Shown here one piece after another: positions 7,813-13,089 of a stretch of DNA of 13,089 nt; the stretch's first letter is position 1, and each line of letters begins with the position of its first letter. The notes beneath the pieces are model-generated. The model did no database searches. It saw nothing but the letters and a program-made list of their open reading frames with translations, and had not been told where the DNA came from. Source of the DNA: Emcibacter sp. (GTDB lineage Bacteria > Pseudomonadota > Alphaproteobacteria > Sphingomonadales > Emcibacteraceae); NCBI GenBank assembly GCA_027019205.1, contig JALUWZ010000075.1, positions 1 to 13,089 of the forward strand, written 5' to 3'. A program made the position numbers and the translations under genes.

Positions 7813-7823
7813 GGATACAGGAT

Positions 7824-8294
7824 ATGTCGCGTCGTCACGCTGCTGAAAAACGTAAAATTCTTCCAGACCCCAAATTCGGGGATCTGGTTTTGACTAAATT
7901 CATCAATAATCTGATGGTTGATGGCAAAAAATCCACGGCAGAGCGCATTGTCTATGGTGCGCTGGAAATGGTCAAGTCCAAATCCGGGCAGGAGCCTATC
8001 GAAGTGTTCCATCAGTCACTTGATAATATCAAGCCGGCTGTAGAGGTGAAATCCCGTCGCGTTGGCGGGGCGACCTATCAGGTGCCGATCGAAGTCCGCG
8101 CCGACCGGGCGCAGGCGCTGGCCATTCGCTGGTTGATCGAAATGTCCCGCAAACGCAATGAAAATACCATGACAGAGCGTCTGGCAGGGGAATTGCTCGA
8201 TTCACTGAATAATCGCGGCGCGTCTGTGAAGAAACGCGAAGACACCCACAAGATGGCGGAGGCTAACAAGGCCTTCTCCCATTATCGCTGGTAA
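7824..8294 (+). CDS. rpsG: 30S ribosomal protein S7
   Basis: S7 is a primary 16S rRNA-binding protein that nucleates assembly of the 30S head and lies by the E-site. The 156-residue product is full length, from MSRRHAAEKRKILPDPKFGD to the typical C-terminus AFSHYRW. The RRVGGATYQVP segment is the conserved beta-hairpin region. The Shine-Dalgarno AAGGA (7811-7815) overlaps the rpsL stop codon and sits 8 bases before the ATG, so translational coupling to rpsL is likely. In E. coli S7 represses its operon through a site in a roughly 100-base rpsL-rpsG gap. The gap here is 11 bases, so that site cannot exist in the same place. Confidence 0.99.
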   Translation: MSRRHAAEKRKILPDPKFGDLVLTKFINNLMVDGKKSTAERIVYGALEMVKSKSGQEPIEVFHQSLDNIKPAVEVKSRRVGGATYQVPIEVRADRAQALAIRWLIEMSRKRNENTMTERLAGELLDSLNNRGASVKKREDTHKMAEANKAFSHYRW

Positions 8295-8318
8295 ATGAAG
8301 GTTTAAAGGTTTATTATA

Positions 8319-10394
8319 ATGGCACGTATAACTCCCCTTCAGGATTACCGCAATATTGGCATTATGGCCCATATTGATGCGGGTAAGACAACAACGACAG
8401 AACGTATTCTATTCTATACCGGTGTCAGTCATAAAATTGGCGAGGTCCATGACGGGGCCGCGACCATGGACTGGATGGAGCAGGAACAGGAACGCGGTAT
8501 TACCATTACCTCTGCGGCGACAACCTGTTTCTGGAATGATCACCGGATTAATATTATTGATACCCCGGGACATGTGGATTTCACGATTGAAGTTGAACGC
8601 TCTCTCAGGGTCCTTGACGGTGCGGTTGCGGTTTTTGATTCCGTTGCCGGGGTCGAGCCACAGTCCGAAACAGTCTGGCGTCAGGCTGACAAATATGATG
8701 TACCACGCATGTGTTTCGTCAACAAGATGGACCGTATGGGGGCAAATTTCTTCCGCTGCGTGGATATGATCAAGGAACGTCTTGGCTCCAATGCGCTGGT
8801 TATACAATATCCGATCGGGGCGGAAGCCGATTATATCGGTCATGTTGATCTGGTCAAGAATGTGGCGATTATCTGGGAAAACGAAGCCATGGGGGCCAAT
8901 TATGCCGAGGCGGAAATCCCGGCTGACATTGCAGCAGAGGTTGCGGAATATCGCACCAATATGATCGACATGGCAGTCGAGCTTGATGAAGAGGCCATGG
9001 AAGCCTATCTTGAGGGCGAGGAACCGTCCGAAGAAAAACTTAAAGAGCTGATCCGCAAAGGTACAATTGCCGGTAATTTTGTTCCGGTGCTGACCGGAAC
9101 CGCCTTTAAAAACAAGGGGGTGCAGACCCTTCTTGATGCAGTTGTTGATTTTATGCCGTCACCGCTCGACATCAGGGATGTTGAGGGGGTTGCGGTGGAT
9201 AGTGACGAGCCGATGAGCCGTGCGCCGTCCGATGACGAGCCATTCTCTGCGCTTGCCTTCAAGGTGATGACCGATCCCTTTGTTGGAACCCTGACCTTTG
9301 CCCGTATCTATTCCGGTGTTCTGGAGGCCGGGACAATGGTGACCAATTCGGTCAAGGGCCGCAAGGAAAAAGTCGGGCGGATGCTGCAGATGCATTCCAA
9401 TTCCCGCGAAGATATCAAGGAAGCACGCACCGGTGATATTGTCGCGCTCTGCGGTTTGAAACAGACCACAACCGGCGATACCCTGTGCAGCACGACCAAG
9501 CAGATTGTCCTTGAGCGGATGGAATTTCCGGAACCGGTTATTTCCGTTGCGGTTGAGCCGAAAACCAAGGTTGATCAGGAAAAAATGGGCATAGCCCTTA
9601 ATCGTCTGGCTCAGGAAGATCCCAGCTTCCGGGTCAAGTCGGATGAGGAAAGCGGCCAGACCGTTATTTCCGGTATGGGCGAACTTCACCTTGATATTCT
9701 GGTAGACCGGATGAAGCGGGAATTCAGTGTTGAGGCCAATGTCGGGGCGCCACAGGTCGCCTATCGCGAATCTATCGCCCGGGAAGCTGAAATTGATTAT
9801 ACCCATAAGAAACAGTCCGGTGGCTCAGGCCAGTTTGCCCGGATCAAATTTGTTATCACTCCCGGCGAACGCGGGTCCGGCATTTTGTTCAATGATGAAA
9901 TCAAGGGCGGTAATATTCCAAAAGAATATATTCCCGGCGTTGAAAAGGGGATCAGGGATGTTGCCGAAACCGGTGCGTTGATTGGCTTCCCGATTATTGA
10001 CTTCAGTATCCGTCTGATTGACGGGGCCTATCATGATGTTGACTCATCTGTTATGGCCTTTGAAATAGCCGGACGGGCCGGAATGCGCGAAGCAGCACGA
10101 CAGGCCGGCATTAAACTGCTGGAGCCGATGATGGATGTCGAGGTGGTAACCCCGGAAGATTATATGGGCGATGTTATCGGTGATATCTCATCCCGTCGCG
10201 GACAGATATCAGGTACTGAAACCCGAGGACCCAATACGGTAATTTCTGCGATGGTTCCGCTGGCCAATATGTTTGGTTATGTGAATCAGTTGCGGTCTTT
10301 TTCCCAGGGTCGGGCAACATATTCCATGCAGTTTGACCATTATGCCGAGGTGCCCCAGGCGGTTGCCGAGGAAATAAAAGAGAAATATGCCTGA
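8319..10394 (+). CDS. fusA: Elongation factor G
   Basis: EF-G is the GTPase that drives tRNA-mRNA translocation and, with RRF, ribosome recycling. The product has 691 residues (E. coli 704). The G1 loop AHIDAGKT is at 17-24, the switch I segment RGITITSAATT follows, G3 DTPGH is at 81-85 with the GTPase-critical H85, and G4 NKMD is at 135-138. Domain II contains DPFVGTLTFARIYSG. Domain IV contains KKQSGGSGQFARI near residue 500, and domain V the RGQISGTETRG segment. It is a single-copy-type bacterial EF-G, not the EF-G2 or tetracycline-resistance paralogue type, judging by its position and sequence. AAAGG at 8305-8309 is 9 bases before the ATG. It lies 24 bases after rpsG and 80 bases before tuf. 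Confidence 0.99.
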   Translation: MARITPLQDYRNIGIMAHIDAGKTTTTERILFYTGVSHKIGEVHDGAATMDWMEQEQERGITITSAATTCFWNDHRINIIDTPGHVDFTIEVERSLRVLDGAVAVFDSVAGVEPQSETVWRQADKYDVPRMCFVNKMDRMGANFFRCVDMIKERLGSNALVIQYPIGAEADYIGHVDLVKNVAIIWENEAMGANYAEAEIPADIAAEVAEYRTNMIDMAVELDEEAMEAYLEGEEPSEEKLKELIRKGTIAGNFVPVLTGTAFKNKGVQTLLDAVVDFMPSPLDIRDVEGVAVDSDEPMSRAPSDDEPFSALAFKVMTDPFVGTLTFARIYSGVLEAGTMVTNSVKGRKEKVGRMLQMHSNSREDIKEARTGDIVALCGLKQTTTGDTLCSTTKQIVLERMEFPEPVISVAVEPKTKVDQEKMGIALNRLAQEDPSFRVKSDEESGQTVISGMGELHLDILVDRMKREFSVEANVGAPQVAYRESIAREAEIDYTHKKQSGGSGQFARIKFVITPGERGSGILFNDEIKGGNIPKEYIPGVEKGIRDVAETGALIGFPIIDFSIRLIDGAYHDVDSSVMAFEIAGRAGMREAARQAGIKLLEPMMDVEVVTPEDYMGDVIGDISSRRGQISGTETRGPNTVISAMVPLANMFGYVNQLRSFSQGRATYSMQFDHYAEVPQAVAEEIKEKYA

Positions 10395-10474
10395 TTGAAA
10401 CTTTAATTTGAAACTAACTTTTCTCGTGAGGAAAAAGCGAGACGCTTGAATATAAGTGAGAAGGACTTAAGACT
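10395..10474 (+). promoter_or_regulatory. fusA-tuf intercistronic region with direct repeat and hairpin
   Basis: This 80-base gap is the longest between genes within the cluster. It has two copies of TTGAAACT (10395-10402 and 10408-10415), 13 bases apart. A possible hairpin pairs TCTCG (10422-10426) with CGAGA (10438-10442), and an alternative pairs TTTTC (10419-10423) with GAAAA (10431-10435). A -10-like TATAAG at 10451-10456 has no good -35 partner at 16-18 bases. The tuf Shine-Dalgarno AAGGA (10461-10465) closes the region. An independent tuf promoter or a processing site is possible but unproven. Confidence 0.35.
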
Positions 10475-11665
10475 ATGGCTAAGCAGAAATTTGAACGTAA
10501 CAAGCCGCATTGCAATATAGGGACGATCGGCCATGTTGACCATGGCAAGACGACGTTGACGGCGGCGATTACCAAGGTACTTGCGGAAAGTGGCGGGGCT
10601 GATTTTGTTGATTTTGCGAATATTGACAAGGCGCCGGAGGAACGCGAACGCGGGATTACGATATCGACGTCCCATGTTGAGTATGAGACGGCGAACCGTC
10701 ATTATGCCCATGTTGATTGTCCGGGCCATGCGGATTATGTGAAGAATATGATCACCGGTGCGGCACAGATGGACGGGGCGATTCTGGTGGTGAGCGCGGC
10801 TGATGGCCCGATGCCCCAGACTCGCGAGCATATTCTTCTGGCGCGTCAGGTTGGTGTTCCGGCGCTGGTTGTTTACCTGAACAAGGTTGATCAGGTTGAT
10901 GACGAGGAATTGCTTGAGCTGGTTGAGATGGAAATCCGCGAGCTTCTTTCCGAGTATGAATTTCCCGGCGACGATATTCCAATTATTGCCGGGTCGGCGC
11001 TTGCGGCGCTTGAGGGCCGTGATGACGCGATTGGCAGGGAGAGCATCCTGAAGCTGATGGAAGCGGTTGACGAGTATATTCCCCAGCCCGAGCGGGCGAT
11101 TGACGGGGCGTTTCTGATGCCGATTGAGGATGTGTTTTCCATTTCCGGTCGCGGGACTGTTGTGACGGGGCGTGTTGAACGCGGTGTTATCAAGGTTGGC
11201 GAGGAAGTCGAGATTGTCGGTGTCAAGGAGACCCGCAAGACGACGGTCACCGGGGTTGAAATGTTCCGCAAGCTTCTGGACAGCGGGCAGGCGGGTGACA
11301 ATATTGGTGCGCTTCTGCGCGGTGTTGCCCGCGAAGATGTTGAGCGCGGTCAGGTTCTGGCCCATGTTGGCTCCATCACGCCGCATACCAAATTCAAGGC
11401 CGAGGCCTATATCCTGACCAAGGAAGAAGGCGGGCGTCATACGCCGTTTTTCACCAACTACCGTCCCCAGTTTTACTTCCGGACGACGGATGTGACGGGT
11501 GTTGTGACGCTTGACGAGGGTGTTGAGATGGTAATGCCGGGCGACAATGTGACGATTAATGTTGAATTGATCTGCCCGATTGCCATGGATGAAGGGCTGC
11601 GTTTTGCCATTCGTGAAGGTGGTCGCACCGTCGGCGCCGGCGTCGTCGCCAAAATTATTGAATAA
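10475..11665 (+). CDS. tuf: Elongation factor Tu
   Basis: EF-Tu delivers aminoacyl-tRNA to the ribosomal A site as a GTP complex. The product is the standard 396 residues. G1 GHVDHGKT is at 19-26, the switch I region ends with RGITISTSHVEYET, G3 DCPGH is at 81-85 with catalytic H85, and G4 NKVD is at 136-139. Domains II and III follow with SGRGTVVTGRVERG, GGRHTPFFTNYRPQFYFRTT and the C-terminal REGGRTVGAG. AAGGA 9 bases before the ATG fixes the start. Codon choice differs visibly from the neighbours, with GTT, GCG and ACG preferred through most of the gene and the last codons reverting to GTC and GCC. Many proteobacteria carry a second tuf copy; whether this genome does cannot be seen here. 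Confidence 0.99.
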   Translation: MAKQKFERNKPHCNIGTIGHVDHGKTTLTAAITKVLAESGGADFVDFANIDKAPEERERGITISTSHVEYETANRHYAHVDCPGHADYVKNMITGAAQMDGAILVVSAADGPMPQTREHILLARQVGVPALVVYLNKVDQVDDEELLELVEMEIRELLSEYEFPGDDIPIIAGSALAALEGRDDAIGRESILKLMEAVDEYIPQPERAIDGAFLMPIEDVFSISGRGTVVTGRVERGVIKVGEEVEIVGVKETRKTTVTGVEMFRKLLDSGQAGDNIGALLRGVAREDVERGQVLAHVGSITPHTKFKAEAYILTKEEGGRHTPFFTNYRPQFYFRTTDVTGVVTLDEGVEMVMPGDNVTINVELICPIAMDEGLRFAIREGGRTVGAGVVAKIIE

Positions 11666-11677
11666 CCAAGGGTTAGG

Positions 11678-11700
11678 GCGCGGGTCGATAAGGCCCGCGT
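11678..11700 (+). promoter_or_regulatory. GC-rich hairpin between tuf and rpsJ
   Basis: GCGCGGGTC (11678-11686) pairs with GGCCCGCGT (11692-11700): nine base pairs including two G-U pairs, closed by the 5-base loop GATAA. The following bases, AAATTTAT, are not a T tract, so this is not a standard terminator. The hairpin ends 8 bases before the rpsJ ATG and covers the stretch where a Shine-Dalgarno sequence would normally begin. Candidate roles are stabilising the 3' end of tuf mRNA, acting as a processing site, or controlling rpsJ translation. Confidence 0.75.
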
Positions 11701-11708
11701 AAATTTAT

Positions 11709-12026
11709 ATGTTGGAATCACAAAATATTCGCATTCGCCTGAAGGCCTTTGATCATCGTACTCTTGATCAGGCCGCCGGTGATATTGCCAATACGGCAAA
11801 AAGAACCGGGGCCAGTGTTCGCGGCCCTATTCCTTTGCCGACACGGATTGAGAAATTCACGGTATTGCGCTCGCCGCATGTGAATAAAAAATCCCGGGAG
11901 CAGTTCGAAATGCGCACTTTCAAGCGTCTTTTGGATATTGTCGAGCCAACACCGCAGACTGTGGATGCGCTGATGAAGCTTGATCTCGCCGCCGGTGTTG
12001 ACGTTGAAATCAAATTGCAGGGTTAA
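11709..12026 (+). CDS. rpsJ: 30S ribosomal protein S10
   Basis: S10 is a 30S head protein; in other bacteria it also acts as NusE in antitermination complexes. The product has 105 residues, beginning MLESQNIRIRLKAFDHR and containing RGPIPLPTRIEKFTV and SPHVNKKSREQFEMRT, both diagnostic. It ends DLAAGVDVEIKLQG. The start is tightly limited, because an in-frame TAA at 11700-11702 lies just upstream. Only ATG 11709, TTG 11712 (giving MESQNIRIRL, closer to many relatives) or a rare ATT 11703 remain. None has a Shine-Dalgarno at normal distance, unlike the other genes in the window whose starts are visible. The nearest purine-rich segments, AAGGG and AGGG at 11668-11678, lie on the far side of the hairpin. 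It opens the S10 operon and is followed by rplC after 4 bases. Confidence 0.98.
   Translation: MLESQNIRIRLKAFDHRTLDQAAGDIANTAKRTGASVRGPIPLPTRIEKFTVLRSPHVNKKSREQFEMRTFKRLLDIVEPTPQTVDALMKLDLAAGVDVEIKLQG
12019..12022 (+). promoter_or_regulatory. Ribosome binding site that decides the rplC start
   Basis: AGGG inside the last codons of rpsJ lies 8 bases before ATG 12031. It supports that ATG over the in-frame upstream ATG at 11980, which would add 17 residues of non-family sequence overlapping rpsJ. Confidence 0.7.
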
Positions 12027-12030
12027 TGAA

Positions 12031-12768
12031 ATGCGTGCAGGATTGATTGCTAGAAAAGTTGGCATGTCGCGTGTTTTTGCCGAAGGCGGAAAACATATTC
12101 CCGTGACATTGCTGCAAGTTGATAATTGTCAGGTTGTCAGCCATAAGACAAAGGCAAAAGACGGCTATAACGCGCTCCAGCTCGGGGTGGGTCATGCCAA
12201 GGTAAAGCGGACGAGCCAGCCGATGCGGGGCCATTTTGCCAAGGCAAAGGTCGAACCGAAATCAAAGCTTGCCGAATTCCGTATATTGGATGATGGCTTT
12301 ATTGATATCGGCGCTGAACTGACGGTTGAGCATTTTATCGCGGGCCAGATGGTTGATGTGACCGGCACCTCCAAGGGTAAAGGCTTTGCCGGGGCGATGA
12401 AGCGCCATAATTTCGGCGGCCTGCGGGCGACCCACGGGGTTTCCATTTCTCACCGTTCACATGGCTCCACCGGACAATGTCAGGATCCCGGACGGGTGTT
12501 CAAGGGCAAGAAGATGGCGGGCCATATGGGGTCAGAGCGCAAGACCATTCTTAACCTTGAGGTCGTGGCAACAGATATTGACGAAGGACTGATCCTGATC
12601 AAAGGCGCGGTTCCCGGGTCAAAAAATGGCTGGATTTTAATCAATGATGCGGTGAAGAAGCCTGCGAATACCGATGCGCCTTATCCCGGTGCGGTGCGTG
12701 CGGCTCCTGCTGAAACGGCACCTGCGGAAGAAGCGCCCGCTGCCACCGCAGAAGAGAATAAGGAATAA
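12031..12768 (+). CDS. rplC: 50S ribosomal protein L3
   Basis: L3 is an early 23S rRNA-binding protein whose long loop reaches toward the peptidyl transferase centre. The 245-residue product starts MRAGLIARKVGMSRVF. It contains GTSKGKGFAGAMKRHNFGG and the loop GSTGQCQDPGRVFKGKKMAG, with Q151 corresponding to the glutamine methylated by PrmB in E. coli. E. coli L3 has 209 residues. The extra length here is a tail from about residue 211, rich in Ala, Pro and Glu (APAE-type repeats) and probably unstructured; tails of this kind are common in alphaproteobacterial L3. The gene starts 4 bases after rpsJ and ends 3 bases before rplD, so coupled translation is likely. Confidence 0.98.
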   Translation: MRAGLIARKVGMSRVFAEGGKHIPVTLLQVDNCQVVSHKTKAKDGYNALQLGVGHAKVKRTSQPMRGHFAKAKVEPKSKLAEFRILDDGFIDIGAELTVEHFIAGQMVDVTGTSKGKGFAGAMKRHNFGGLRATHGVSISHRSHGSTGQCQDPGRVFKGKKMAGHMGSERKTILNLEVVATDIDEGLILIKGAVPGSKNGWILINDAVKKPANTDAPYPGAVRAAPAETAPAEEAPAATAEENKE

Positions 12769-12771
12769 CCA

Positions 12772-13089
12772 ATGAAAGCCGAAGTAATCACACTTGATGC
12801 CAAGAGCGCCGGCAAGGTAGATCTTGATGACGGCATCTACGCCCTGCCGGAGCGGGCGGATATTCTCCAGCGTGTTGTCGTCTGGCAGCTGGCCAAACGC
12901 CGGGCTGGAACCCACAAGGTTCTGACCCGTGGGGAAATAGCCGGAACAACCAAACGTATCGGACGCCAGAAAGGTGGCGGCACCGCCCGTCATGGTGCCG
13001 GCAAGGTCAGCCAGTTCCGCAGTGGTGGCCGCGCTTTCGGCCCGGTTGTTCGCTCCCATGCTCATTCCCTGCCCAAGAAGATCAGGACA
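12772..13089 (+). CDS. rplD: 50S ribosomal protein L4, N-terminal half (3' truncated by window edge)
   Basis: L4 binds 23S rRNA early in 50S assembly and lines the exit tunnel with its extended loop. In E. coli it also represses the S10 operon. The first 106 codons are present and the frame is open to the last base. It begins MKAEVITLDAKSAGKVDLDD and continues with RADILQRVVVWQLAKRRAGTHK, then RIGRQKGGGTARHGAG and SHAHSLPKKIR. These match the conserved arm and loop of the family. The loop reads QKGGGTARHG where many L4 proteins have QKGTGRARHG. AAGGA (12760-12764) overlaps the end of rplC and is 7 bases before the ATG. Confidence 0.97.
   Translation, partial: MKAEVITLDAKSAGKVDLDDGIYALPERADILQRVVVWQLAKRRAGTHKVLTRGEIAGTTKRIGRQKGGGTARHGAGKVSQFRSGGRAFGPVVRSHAHSLPKKIRT

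Noticed and set aside
8295..8306. ATG-AAG-GTT-TAA mini-frame between rpsG and fusA, ending on the fusA ribosome binding site
   Set aside because: Three codons directly after the rpsG stop. Such start-stop elements can affect coupling, but nothing beyond position supports it and it is short enough to be chance.
10403..11440. Long open frame of 345 codons on the minus strand opposite tuf
   Set aside because: It lies antisense to most of a perfectly conserved EF-Tu gene, has no recognisable domain and no minus-strand promoter, and its product is basic and low in structure. The strong tuf codon bias avoids codons that would read as stops on the other strand, which explains it.
1..13089. Mobile elements, CRISPR, tRNA/rRNA genes, defence or toxin genes, novel protein families
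   Set aside because: The coding space is filled by conserved core genes in a standard order, and no sequence supporting any of these was found.

Overview
This is a core housekeeping segment of a bacterial chromosome, all on the plus strand. It holds the 3' part of rpoB, then rpoC, a 397-base intergenic region, and a continuous ribosomal/translation cluster: rpsL, rpsG, fusA, tuf, rpsJ, rplC and the 5' part of rplD. Protein wording points to an alphaproteobacterium. The evidence is the RpoB insert after the ILDR segment, the long acidic Ala/Pro/Glu tail on L3, the S10 and S12 sequences, and tuf running directly into rpsJ so that the str and S10 operons are joined. Base composition looks moderate by eye (not computed). 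The genus cannot be named from this sequence.

Layout: 1-2815 rpoB (N-terminal part missing) and 2844-7043 rpoC encode the two large catalytic subunits of RNA polymerase. A strong Rho-independent terminator at 7145-7184 closes that transcription unit. A sigma70-type promoter at 7225-7253, with a GC-rich discriminator, starts the next one. About 180 bases of untranslated leader follow. The leader holds a second complete intrinsic-terminator structure (7350-7383) before rpsL at 7441, so the str operon looks attenuated. rpsL, rpsG and fusA are tightly packed. An 80-base gap precedes tuf. A 43-base gap with a very stable GC hairpin separates tuf from rpsJ. rpsJ-rplC-rplD begin the S10 operon with gaps of 4 and 3 bases.

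Together the genes make RNA polymerase, the decoding-centre and head proteins of the 30S subunit (S12, S7, S10), the elongation GTPases EF-G and EF-Tu, and the early 50S assembly proteins L3 and L4. No mobile element, CRISPR array, tRNA, rRNA, defence gene or unknown protein family was found, and no novel protein system is claimed. The novelty candidates are in the RNA. They are the structured leader of the str operon, with its terminator, enclosing stem, alternative hairpin, mini-ORF and upstream decoy copy of the terminator arm, and the rpsJ start, which lacks a normally placed Shine-Dalgarno sequence and sits just behind a 9-bp hairpin.
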